In this document: positions 36,027-47,048 of the stretch, piece after piece | How positions within the stretch are numbered: the stretch's first letter is position 1 | How the letters are laid out: the number at the start of each line of letters is the position of its first letter | Assembly (NCBI RefSeq): GCF_016859285.1 | Contig: NC_053414.1 | Location: 1 to 64,000 of the forward strand | DNA: 64,000 nt | Reading direction: 5' to 3' | Source: Xiphias gladius | Lineage: Eukaryota > Chordata > Actinopteri > Istiophoriformes > Xiphiidae | Notes under the pieces: model-generated | Databases searched by the model: none | The model's input: the letters and a program-made list of their open reading frames with translations, nothing else | What the model was told of the DNA's origin: nothing | Program-made: the position numbers and the translations under genes

Positions 36027-37311
36027 ATGAGCCGGTAGTGAAGCCCGTGGTGAGCGTGTACCCAGCAGCATCCAGAGCCCACCTGGAGGGGAAGAGCTCC
36101 CTGCTGTGTCTGGCCTCAGACATGTCTCCTCCTCTGGTCCAGTTCTCCTGGAAAAGACAGAAGCAGGATGGTCCTCTGGAGGAGCTGCCCCCTGCTGAGG
36201 GAGAGCAGCTGGAGCTCACAGGGTCGGATCGCGCCGCCGCCGTCTTGCTGATTCATCAGCCAGAGAACAGCACCTATAAATACCGCTGCTACGTCAGGCA
36301 CGAGGGGGGCACAGTGGAGGCCCAGACAGAACAAGGTAATGAAGGCTGGGTGACTGTGTTCAGCAGTGATTCACGTGGAGACGCTATCAAAGACAGCAGA
36401 GCAGCAGAGGACTGACTGATTTCTCACTGCAACGCCAAACATTTGAATCCTTTTCTGTTTCAGAGGTTCCAGCTCCAGCAGCCTCCTGTCCTCCAGAGAG
36501 AGCCACCTGCCCTGCCAGCTGTGCAGCAAGCTGACTGTAAGATCCCCTGCTGCCTCGCTGCATGGACAGCTCCAATGTTCTGCTGCAGTTAGGGCTGCAT
36601 ATCAGTCTGTTCACCCTCTGCACATCCCTGAGGGATTTAAACCCACACTCTTCGATTCTGTTAGAGTTTCCAACAGCACAAAAGATCCCAGTAACAGAGC
36701 CTTCACATCACCATTCTGACTAATAACACGTGTTGGGGGCTCTATACTAAATGTGGGGCTTTGAGGGTCCTGATAACAACTTGAGTGACTATATCTTAAA
36801 GTTCCACTAATTAATATTTCTGTATGACGAATGAATCTAATGACTCTGTGTAAGGTGAAAGGTCAGAGATGACTTTTTTCACTAGTTGTGGAGTTCTTCT
36901 GCCCCCAAGTGGCTGCAAAAAGAAAATCAATGAATCCAACTTCAAACTCATAATAATCAGATTTTCTTATATTTGCACTTTCCATTTGTTTCTGGAGTTA
37001 CTTTAATTGTCATAAACACTTAGCAGAACAAGGTAATGAAGTCTTGGTGACTGTGTTCAGCAGTGGTTCAGCTTCATGTGGAGACGCTGTCAAAGACAGC
37101 AGAGCAGCAGAGGACTGACTGATTTCTTTTTTCATCCCTTTCTATTTCAGTGGTTCCCCTGGATCCTCTCCAGCGTCAGTGCAGGGTGAAGCTGTTCTGT
37201 CTGCTGTACACAGCGCTGATAGTGAAGAGTCTGGTGTACTGCTGTGGACTCTCTCTGATCAGGATCCTCAGAAACAAGGGACCATCCACCAGTGGCACAC
37301 ATGCCGACTGA
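36027..37311 (+). CDS. TRGC: TCR gamma constant gene, long form, with a stop in the connecting-peptide exon (cassette 3)
   Basis: Exon 1 (36027-36335, 309 bp) encodes an intact Ig-C domain. It has the Cys pair (SSLLCLAS, KYRCYV), the core Trp (VQFSWKRQ), and AVLLIHQPENSTYKY with a possible N-glycan site (NST) before the second Cys. Exon 2 (36464-36536) is 73 bp, 2 bp shorter than in cassette 1 (one AG fewer in an AG run). The frame shifts and reaches TGA at the end of the exon (36532-36534). Exon 3 (37151-37311) encodes the normal membrane span and tail (TALIVKSLVYCC...GTHAD). All exons start and end in phase 1, so skipping exon 2 gives an in-frame chain like the short form. Inclusion would give a chain with no membrane anchor. 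A 2-bp base-calling slip in the AG run is the alternative. Confidence 0.9.
36328..36424 (+). repeat. Direct repeat, left copy, cassette 3
   Basis: Counterpart of 6793-6895, 6 bp shorter. The partner copy is 37025-37127. Exon 2 lies between them. Confidence 0.8.
37025..37127 (+). repeat. Direct repeat, right copy, cassette 3
   Basis: 103 bp, partner of 36328-36424, ending just ahead of the transmembrane exon acceptor. Confidence 0.8.
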
Positions 37312-37633
37312 CTGTTTTCTGCTTTTCTGCCTTTTCTCACCATCAGTTCATCTCATCTACTCATTGCTCAGGAGTCAGAAGTGCACAGTCTAGATTCAGT
37401 CATCCGAAATACATACACATGTATATTTGCAGTTCCTCAGTGGGAATTCTGTGTTTGAGTGTTATTTTGATACACCTTTTTACAATATTTCCACGTTACA
37501 TTCTGACTTGTGCGATAATAGAAATTTAAGCTGAATCATTAGCTGCTTGGTAGATTTTGTCTTACTCACAGTATTTTTTTCAATACATTCTGCAGGGTTT
37601 AGGTTTGTCAGATGTATTCACTGTAAACGTCTC

Positions 37634-37639
37634 AATAAA
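37634..37639 (+). terminator. Poly(A) signal of the cassette 3 TRGC transcript
   Basis: AATAAA 322 bp after the stop codon, with GT-rich DNA downstream. Same position as in cassette 1. Confidence 0.55.
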
Positions 37640-37908
37640 CTGAAAAATCAGTGTGTTTGTTCTTTATAATCATCATGTATTTTATTGATTTCAAACAGAA
37701 AATGTGCTTCATTGGCAAGTTTGTTGAAATATACAAGTAACTTGACTCTGGTTATAAGTAGCTCTTAATATACTTTCACATAATGTCAAAAACAAACTGA
37801 CAGGATGATATAAATATAGGCACACAGCTAAAAAAAAAAACGCAACGACACTACAAAACATAAGCAAACATAAACATGTAGTTATTTTATGTAAACCAGT
37901 GGCTGTGG

Positions 37909-38172
37909 GTGTACAACCAGGCTCAGTGCTGGGTCCCCTGATCATTTAGGTTGTAAATTAATCATCTTTTATAACTGTGTCATAGTGGACGTCAAACTCT
38001 ATGCTGATGAAACAATGGTTTACGCCCATGAACAATCAGCAGATGGAGCTGCTTTAAAACTACACTTGTTATAAAAATGATCACACAGCAGCTTGATCAG
38101 TCGAGGCTGAAGTTTAAATGTTGGCAAAACGATGGGTTTGTTTATTTTGTTTCAGAAAAACCCAAATACAAC
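37909..38172 (+). mobile_element. LINE reverse transcriptase fragment (duplicate)
   Basis: Same fragment as 8378-8640. Here the last part reads NVGKTM, the usual end of the RT palm region. Truncated at both ends. Confidence 0.75.
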
Positions 38173-38544
38173 TTCAGTTTCACATTTCTATCATTAGAAA
38201 AAATGTTTGGTATAGTTACTGATTATGAGTGAACTAAGATTTATATTTATCTAACACGTTACAAGACAGAATCACAAAATAATTCACACAGAAATACACA
38301 AGTAACATATGCAATGTAAAAGAAAAACACAGCATGTTGTACAGTAACATATAATGTAGATAACATACAATGGGTCAGTGGGATTGATGAGATGAAGGAA
38401 TTAACATCTGGTACTGATTGAGATGTACAGACTCCCCTGACAAAAGGTGTTTTTTTTTTAATCAACTGTAACTTACTAAAATAACGAGACCTGAGGTGAA
38501 CCAACATGGACGCTGTAGTTCTGCTTCGAGAAGAGAACGACAAC

Positions 38545-38587
38545 ATGACTTGTTTGTCTCAGTGGTTTGTGGTTGTGTCTCTGTGTG
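38545..38587 (+). pseudogene. Possible orphan V leader exon (duplicate)
   Basis: Identical to 9013-9055 (MTCLSQWFVVVSLC, donor G|GTGAG). Confidence 0.3.
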
Positions 38588-39588
38588 GTGAGTTTTCTTG
38601 CTCGGATTAATGACAACAAATGTACTTTTTTTTTTTAATTTGCAGGCAGGGACTCAGTGTTGAACATGCTCTCATGGTATCAATTTAAATACTGTGAAAT
38701 GTAATTTTTCTAAAGGAGAAATTCATGAGAGGATGTAAGATTTCAGAAACACCAACATTTCAGAATTAATCTCTTTTATTAATATTTCATATGAGAAATT
38801 ACTGATAATTTGATAATAAAATAAGAACATAGTAATGAAAATATGAATTATTATATGCCTAAATCAAAACGTCTTACTTGCTATAATACTGATCATTTCA
38901 TTACCTTCATGTTTTAGTAGTCAAAGAATAATTAATTATTATTAACATCTTATATATACAAAAAACCCCACAGGAAATATTTAGTTTCCTTCTTCCTAAA
39001 AACCTGCAGGAGGATATTTGATGTAAATCGGATGTTTATTCATATTCTAATGTAAAGCATTTATTTCTATGTGTTTAAAATTCACAAAAATCTCTGAAAA
39101 TCATGATTTCAGTTGCGTTCTTAATATTAAAATCTTTTCTACTTTTTAAAAAATATTTCTACTTTTTGCAAGTGTTCTTCATCTGTGTAGGAGTCAGTCA
39201 TTATTTATTATTATAATAATGACGTCCACCAACACCTCACAGTTTTATTCTGCATACTCTCATGTTCAGACTTCATTTAGTAATTTGTCTCGTGTAAATG
39301 CTCTAAAGGCTGAAAACACAGTTCGATTTAGTGACAGGTAATAAAATGGGACCTTTGCAGACTGAAGGAGCTTTAACTTCTTTTTATTTCATCCAGGTTC
39401 ATTTCTCAGCTCCGAGGTCAGGATTTGAGCTGGTTCTCTCACAGAGTGAGAACACAGATCCTTCCTGGAATGATTCTTTAACCAGAGTGGATGCTTGTAA
39501 CTGTCATTGTGTTGTCACAGTGAAAGCCCAGAGCTGACGGCGTGAAGGCTGCAGAGCAGGAACCCACACAGCCCATCTACTGCAGGAA

Positions 39589-40126
39589 AGGAAGTGTTGA
39601 TTTTTTATGAGTCCTAATAACCACTGAGAACAGATTCATATCTGCTGCTGTACACACTCATGAACTCCCCCTCCCTCTCTGTAGTTTGTCTCTTAGTGAC
39701 ACTTTTTCCAATGAGTCCTCCACCCACACAGAGTTAAACTGAGCCCAGCGACCCACAGAGACGAACCACCCGGAGGTCTCGCCCTTTGGATTTCTTTTAT
39801 AGAGATTTGGAGTTTTAGCACTTAAAGGTCGCTTTACAGTTTTACTGCCAACAAGTTCTCCTACATACCTGACACAGGTTGTTTGTCAGGACCCTCCAGA
39901 ACTACAAGAATCAGAGTTTTCTGATCTGACGTCTCTAGAATTTGTCATCTAAGCTATCTAAGCTCTGAGGACCGTGGTTATGCAAATTAATTATTGTTAA
40001 GTTTCAGAGACCCAAGTAGTGAGGAGGTCCGGGAGCTAAAGTCATGACCTAAATCAGGAGCTTCAGTGCGTTCATGTTCTGATTTCAGCCAAAAACGTAA
40101 TGAACCGTTCTTATAACCAACCACAA
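39589..40126. promoter_or_regulatory. Candidate shared TRG 3' enhancer (duplicate)
   Basis: Duplicate of 10056-10593; octamer ATGCAAAT at 39980-39987 with the same neighbouring RUNX-like and Ets-like words. Confidence 0.3.
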
Positions 40127-41283
40127 CACTGCATAAGTGACATTTCTTATACTGATCAAAGTGATAAATGAGATGAACTGATGAGATTTTAATCTGTTGA
40201 ATACCGATGAAAACTGAAGGTGTCGCTGTTGTATGACTTTTGCTTCACAGCCAATGCAGACAATGTAAAAAACATCCCAAAAAAAGACAAAATTTAATTT
40301 TTTCCACTTTCTCAGTTACTAAAATATATTTAATTGTATCATTTTCAACATGTTTTAAGATGAAGTTTGGAGTGTAAATCGTGTCATAGATGTAACTTTA
40401 AAAATTTTAGTCAGCTTTTAACTGAGGTCGTACTGTATAAGTAACTTTATATGTACTTTGAGTAGCTTGTAAATGATGTCATACACGTACTTTTGTATTT
40501 ATTTATATTAGTTTGTAAATAATATCTTATATTTAACTAAATGTAAAATAAATGATTTCATATGTTTAACTTTATATGGATCTTAAGTAACTTGCCCTGC
40601 TGTTTTATTTGTGTGTGTAAGCAACAGTTTCATCAGCATAGAGTTTTACCTTGACACTGACGCATTTGTAAAGATGGTTAATGTTCAAGTTAACTCCCCA
40701 GTTAAGCTGTGCGCTTATAATTGTATCTTCCCGTTCATTTGTTCCTGGCACTTTATTAAAGTATACTGAAAGCTATTTACAGCCACAGTCAAATTACTTG
40801 TAGGTGTCAGTATATCTGGCCAACATAGTCGATTCTGTTCCTAATTGTTTGATCCAAAATCAAATTTAAATTCATAAAAAAGAGGATGTTGATACTAAAC
40901 AGACAGTGTGATTTTTTTTAATATACATTGAGAATGTTACAGGGATTGAATTTGGCAAACTGGCCACACTCTGCAGAAAGTATTAAAAAAAACAAACATA
41001 AGAACCGAAAAAATACTAACAACAACAGAATATTTACCAGACACCTAATGATTCAGCTTAATTTCCTATGAATGTACGAGTCCCTATTGTCCCAAAGTGG
41101 ATATAGAGTATTACAATGACACTATAGTACACAATTTAAACTTAGTAACTGCTAATATATGTATATGACATATGTATTTATTATTTTTAGACTGACTGTA
41201 TCTAACATGTGAATGAAAACAGTCCTTCTACGTGATGAATGAGATGAACTGATGGTGAGAAAAGGCAGAAAAGCAGAAAACAG

Positions 41284-41870
41284 TCAGTCGGCATGTGTGC
41301 CACTGGTGGATGGTCCCTTGTTTCTGAGGATCCTGATCAGAGAGAGTCCACAGCAGTACACCAGACTCTTCACTATCAGCGCTGTGTACAGCAGACAGAG
41401 CAGCTTCACCCTGCACTGAGGCTGGAGAGGATCCAGGGGAACCACTGCAACAGAAAGGGATGAAAAAGAAATCAGTCAGTCCTCTGCTGCTCTGCTGTCT
41501 TTGACAGCGTCTCCACGTGAAAATGAATCACTGCTGAACACAGTCACCAATCCTTCATTACCTTGTTCTGTCTGGGCCGCCACTGTGCCCCCCTCGTGCC
41601 TGACGTAGCAGCGGTATTTATATGTGTAGAAAGCGTCCCGGTCAACCACCCTGATGGCGGCGGCGCGACCCGACCCTCTGAGCTCCAGCTGCTCTCCCTC
41701 AGCAGGGGGCAGCTCCTCCAGAGGACCATCCTGCTTCTGTCTTTTCCAGGAGAACTGGACCAGAGGAGGAGACATGTCTGAGGCCAGACACAGCAGGGAG
41801 CTCTTCCCCTCCAGGTGGGCTCTGGATGCTGCTGGGTACACGCTCACCACGGGCTTCACTACCGGCTCAT
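41284..41870 (-). CDS. TRGC: TCR gamma constant gene, short form (cassette 4)
   Basis: Exon 1 (41562-41870, 309 bp) and exon 2 (41284-41444, 161 bp) are both intact, with phase-1 junctions and a 117-bp intron. The protein appears the same as that of cassette 2: an Ig-C domain with AIRVVDRDAFYTYKY, a short connecting peptide (VVPLDPLQPQC), a membrane span with Lys and a tail ending GTHAD. The connecting-peptide exon is missing. It partners with the intact J at 43584 and the intact V at 50653, so this is the most complete functional-looking cassette in the window. Confidence 0.94.
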
Positions 41871-42460
41871 CTGAAGCGTGACAGCAGCAACAAGCAGCAC
41901 AGACACACATTCACACAGTCAGCAGCTTCCAGCACTGCACTGCATTCAGTCTGATCCTGGAAACTACATGGACTCTGGTCACTAAACTACTCATCAATAC
42001 AGCACAAAGTTCAGCACATGCACTGGATTCACCTCCACATATATTTACTGTGCTATATATCATGGTTGTATATTATGTCTACGATCAGAGAAAGAGGAAG
42101 CTAAAGGAAGTTAAAGATGGCAACAGCAGTTCAATTCTTTAGATTCATGTTTCACTTTTATAAATCATAAGCTCGGAATATATGTGTCATCATAATATTA
42201 TATTAGGATGTTTTCAATATTTTAACTATATCTTTTACAAAAAGACACACTTAGCATTATTTAACATACAATGACAGTCGTGAGATAAACAGTGTTAACG
42301 GCAGATTTCATAATATGAATAATATCACAAGATTTTATTCCTGAAACATTGACCATGATATAGTTTGGTCATATATGTTTGATTTTAAATAAAAAAGTTT
42401 GAACGTGTTTTTGTATTTTCTCGTAGCTACACAAGTAGAATGTCTCTAAACATTAAACAT

Positions 42461-42492
<32 letters not shown>

Positions 42493-43583
42493 GTATATAC
42501 ATATGTATATATTCCATTTTGTGTCAAATAAATAATTTATTGATCAATCATAATGTCATGATGAAAATGTACACTTAAAATTTACACTTAAAATTTAACC
42601 TCATATAATTTTGAACAAACTCTACATTAAACCACAAAAGCTACTTTAAATTCTACATTTTGCAAAAAATATTTCCAGTCATAGAAACAACAGAAAACAA
42701 ATATAATAAAAATAACATATAGCCTATTTCTATTCAGATAATGTCAAATATATTTCACCTTATTGTTAATATATCTTACACAAAAACACAAACTCACCGT
42801 TAAATAAAGAGACATTACAATCATTAAATATACAGTTTTAACCTGAAACATGTATTTACTGTGAATTTTACCTTGGTAATATAGATTTATATATTGTACA
42901 TCATCATGATGATATACTGCATGAACAGAAAATGTCTTTTCAGTCTATTAATTATATTCATTCTATAATTTAACATCATAAAACTTTTATGTAATGTTGA
43001 ATATAAAACGTAATTTTTTTCCCAATATTTCATACAGAATAAATCTATTATCAGAAAACAACTGTGTTCATTTAATGTATTTACCTCCTGAAACTTTAGA
43101 AATATCATTTCCCGTGAACAAAATGAACGTTTAGGAAACATTTTACTTTTATGAATTAGACTGAATGTGAAGAATCCTGCTCATCACTGAAATTCACTTT
43201 GATCAACTCTAAATTTTGTACAAAAAGTCAACTGAGCAGGAAAATCCTCCACAGTCATTTGTCTAAAAATGAATTGATTTCAGGAGAGAGAAGAGAGAAG
43301 ACGTCTGATGATTCATTCAGCAGCAGCTGATTCCAGATTGCACTCACGATATCAGAACTTTTTACCTCGAGCAGAAATAAAGAATTCCTTCTGCTGTGCA
43401 GTGAGATTTAAACATCTTTTCACAAATTATCCAACCTTTCCATTTCAGATCGGCTGCATAAGGAACTTTGTACTAACTATGAAAAAACTAACATGTAAAG
43501 TCTGAAGCAGCAGAAACTGACTGAAAACACATTTTAAACTTCTTCAGTAAAACAACTGAAGGAAAATAAATGTAGATTCTTAC
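41871..43583. other. J-C intron, cassette 4
   Basis: Nearly identical to 12338-14051, with (CA)n near 42460-42485. No gene. Confidence 0.8.
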
Positions 43584-43635
43584 CTGTTACATACAGTTTA
43601 GTTCCAGAGCCAAAGATGTAGTAGTACTTTCCTCT
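43584..43635 (-). CDS. TRGJ: TCR gamma J segment (cassette 4)
   Basis: Encodes RGKYYYIFGSGTKLYVT, the same protein as the J of cassette 2. Ends in phase 1 at CAG|GTAAG on the minus strand. Its RSS is perfect and it lies about 1.7 kb ahead of the C gene. Confidence 0.94.
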
Positions 43636-43663
43636 CACAGTGAAACAGACTGGTACAAAAACC
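43636..43663 (-). other. J recombination signal, 12-bp spacer (cassette 4)
   Basis: On the minus strand, GGTTTTTGT (43655-43663), 12-bp spacer, CACTGTG (43636-43642). Perfect consensus. Confidence 0.95.
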
Positions 43664-44219
43664 TGTCTGCTGTTGAATGTGTCAGCTGAGGTGAACGAGT
43701 ACAAATGATGGACCAGGATCATGTTTCAGCTCCACCAAGTGTTTCTCTCATGTTCACATCAACATGACTGTCTCTTCCTTTCTTCTCTTTTTTGCTCAAA
43801 TATCTCAACAAATATTCAAATATAAATAGTTTCAGACGTTCACGTTCCCCTCAGGATGAACTGTGGTAACTTTGGTCCTTTGACTTCGCCACCATCAGGT
43901 CAACATTTGAATTTGTCCAAGTCTTTGACTGTGACAGTCTCTTGTATGCATTATACAACATACCATGTAAAAGTACAAAGCTAAAATCACGATACATAAT
44001 AAAAATACACAGAACACAATAAAATACACAATGTATTGCAGACAAGTGTAATGATGCAGATCACTTCAAATCCATCTCTACAACATAAACGTACTCAACA
44101 GTATGTCATGTGGTTCGCTCCTTAAGCTTAGATAAGGAGGTAGATTTAAGAAATGTTTGATTTGTCACAGTTCATTCATGCATTCATTCATTTTTCCACA
44201 TTACTAACTCTCCTCATTT

Positions 44220-45330
44220 CATTTCAGACCCTGCCACGACCTCCTGTCCTGCAGTCCCCCCGGCTTTCCCGCCTTTCAGCCACCTGACTCCTCCCCTTCC
44301 ACCTACTCACCTGTTCCCAACTCCCTAATCAGGTCGTAGTATTTATACCGGCCCATTTTCGCTCCTTTCCTGCCAGATTGTCTATTGTGCTTTCCACGCT
44401 GTAGCTTTCCTGCCTTTCTTGGCTGTTTTTCTTGTTTTTTCCTGGTATTGACGACCTGCCTGTTCTTAGATTGAGCCTCCTGCCTGCTACTTTCGCCTTT
44501 TGCCTGGTTCATCTTCCTGCCTGTTACCCAACACAGCCCACCGCCTACTTTTTTCCCTTACCTCCTCCTTTCTGACGAGCCATGATGAAGATGAACTGTT
44601 CTGAACTTTTACCGATGTCCTGAGTCCTGAGTCTTGCTATTGAGTCCTTCTCAACCTGAGCCGTCACAGTACAATGTGAACAGTATGGACTCAACCTCAG
44701 CTGCGAGCTCTTTGTGACCAGGAACTGAGTTGACCAACGCCATTCGTCTCCATGAACATCAATTCACATCGGTAGCTATTGGACTGCATGCTTCCCTCCA
44801 TGAGTGCATCCTGGGCTCCATTGAGCTGATCCAAACCCAGCCACTTCCTGCAGTGTCTCCAGTTCCTGCTCTGGCGGTTTCCACCTCCAAACCCTGCCTA
44901 TAACCACCTGAATGCTACTCCGGGGAGCCAGGAGCCTGCAAACCTTTCAAACTCCAGCCTTCCTGTCCCCATCAAAAAAGCCAGAACCACTCTCACCATC
45001 TCCTTTCTTACCGGCCTAGCGAGACTCTGGGGAACAGCAGAGTGGGAGAGGCAGTCTCCTCTCTATCCATAGGTCAAACTGTTCACGTCTGAGCTGAGGA
45101 AGGTGCTCACCATACTGCCCCCAGGACGGATGCTGTGGGGGGTCTGCTGAATTTGAGCCAGGGAGGTAGACAAGTAGTGGACTAATCCATTGAGTTCCAG
45201 ACTGTAGCAGCTGAAAGTCAGTGGAACAAACTTGCCTTATGTGACGTCCATTGTGACTATTTTGTGACTTTTTTGTTGATTGTAACTGTTCTCTACAACA
45301 AACACACGCAAGTTTTTCTGACCAGATGCC
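44220..45330 (+). mobile_element. Second Ty3/Gypsy fossil: LTR-like end plus gag fragment (cassette 4)
   Basis: Duplicate of 14690-15790 with the same gag motifs (NAIRLHEHQFTSVAIGLH, FLTGLARLWGTAE). No pol. Broken. Confidence 0.7.
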
Positions 45331-46636
45331 TCCATCAGCAGGACAACATCATTTGTCTGTTTCTTCCAAACCTGTTACAAATCACTGTAGGAAAATAAAT
45401 CCATTTCATGGAGACTGTCCTCCCATAAACAAGCAGCCCATAGGTCGTTGCTGCAAACAGCTTATCACCCATGTTTACCTTTCATTGTTGAGTGATATCT
45501 TACAGTCGAGTGAGACGGTCGTAGTTTTTCTAGCAAATATCCCAAAACCACAAGTTTACATTCAACTGATGAAGCCATCTCGTGGCTGCAGGAAGTATAA
45601 TGGTATTGAAGGAGGAAGTCAGGTGACGATGTTATAGATCCACAAACTTCACGGGGGAGGAGCTTGTGGACGGATGAATGGGTTCACAACACATTGGACT
45701 TTAACACGGGAGACCGCTGTTTATTTACCATTTCAAATCGATAATTAATGCTGTTTCTCTTAACCATGCCCATGAGGGTTGAATTACCTTAACCGCTTGT
45801 TGATTATTGTAACCATGACAACAAAGGTCCTGTAACCTTAATGAGTTACTTATTGTAACCCAAATCAAGATCTCTCCCTAAACCTCAATAAGTTGTTTTT
45901 GTACCTAAACCTAATCAAACCTTGACCATAGCATTGTCTCAGCATAAATGGGTTAGTTCTTTGTTTATACAACACTGTTTAAGTTGATCTGTGGCATCTC
46001 TCCTGTCGCCGTAGGGGCGCTAATTCATGAAACACTCCCAGGGGTCGTATCAGAGACTAGGGACAAAGGACTCATATGGTCATTTAGGTTTGAGGACTTG
46101 TCAGTTTTATGATCTCACAACACTCTGGTTCATGTTTGGTCAGGTTCAAGTAAAGATAATGATTTGTGTTAAAATAAACACTTTGTTAAGGTATAATGAG
46201 CTTTGTCGTCATGGATACAGCTATAATCACCTTAAGGTCAGGGAACCATCGTTGTGATTCTTTAAAACAAATCAAAAGTGACTTCCTGTTGGAGATGGGA
46301 CATGAACAGCTATATCCTGTGATAAAGGTCCAATGTTTTGTTGCCCAATGAATTGTTGATGAATTGTCATAACTTTGGTGTAGCGTTTAATCCCGGGAAA
46401 CGGAATTCCCTGGAATCCACTTCCAACCTATTTTAATAGCAGGAAACTGGGGAAAAAAATATTCATTAAGTGTAAACCAAATAAGCTGATAGTAACAGAA
46501 TATTTCGTATCCCTATTCCCTACTGAAATACGTGATTCCTTTACGTAAATCCTTTACATCCTCCCACAGGGATGCAAGTGCTGTAGCCGTCAGAGGGCAC
46601 TGATCCACAACTCAGTTAACCAACTTAGTTAGCGTA
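45331..46636. repeat. Noncoding repeat stretch in the V-J interval of cassette 4
   Basis: Duplicate of 15791-17103, with AACC-rich repeat DNA near 45770-45930. A 103-codon open frame (45326-45637) is unrecognised. No gene. Confidence 0.55.
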
Positions 46637-47048
46637 CGACATGATGTCTAACAACAGCTTTGTGTGGAAAGAGTTAACAATGAAGATGCAAAACGTGTGC
46701 TCCGTGAACGAGTGATCAAATGTGCCAGAGGTTCAACAAGTGGTTTGTGGAGACATTTGGAATCTGAGCATGAGAAAACTGAAAGTGAAAGTCCACCAAA
46801 GAATGCAAGAACATTGGGTTCATAGCTTATACAAAACACTTCCCACCGCGAAATACTGGCAGAGATGGCAGCATATTAGGGATTTACATTCAAAAGTGTG
46901 GTGAAATGCGCCTATCTCAGAACAGCAATGAAGAAAGATGTTCATGATCTCCTGACGAATCCATCCAAGACCTCACAACAAGTGACAAAGATAAGCTGAA
47001 AAGTTACAAGACTTGGTGAAGTGTGGTGCAGGCTTTTCTTATTACTGA
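46637..47048 (+). mobile_element. hAT-type transposase fragment with BED-finger remnant (duplicate)
   Basis: Same as 17104-17512, nearly base for base: the CARGSTSGLWRHLESEHEK pattern in a broken frame, followed directly by the Gmr1-like LTR. Confidence 0.6.

Larger units (their letters stand above)
37357..41238. other. C-C spacer between cassettes 3 (+) and 4 (-)
   Basis: Nearly identical duplicate of 7829-11705, offset about 29.53 kb, with the same arm boundaries (CATCTCAT). Contains the LINE fragment, leader-like exon, octamer and poly(A) signal listed separately. The rest is AT-rich without a gene. Confidence 0.85.
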
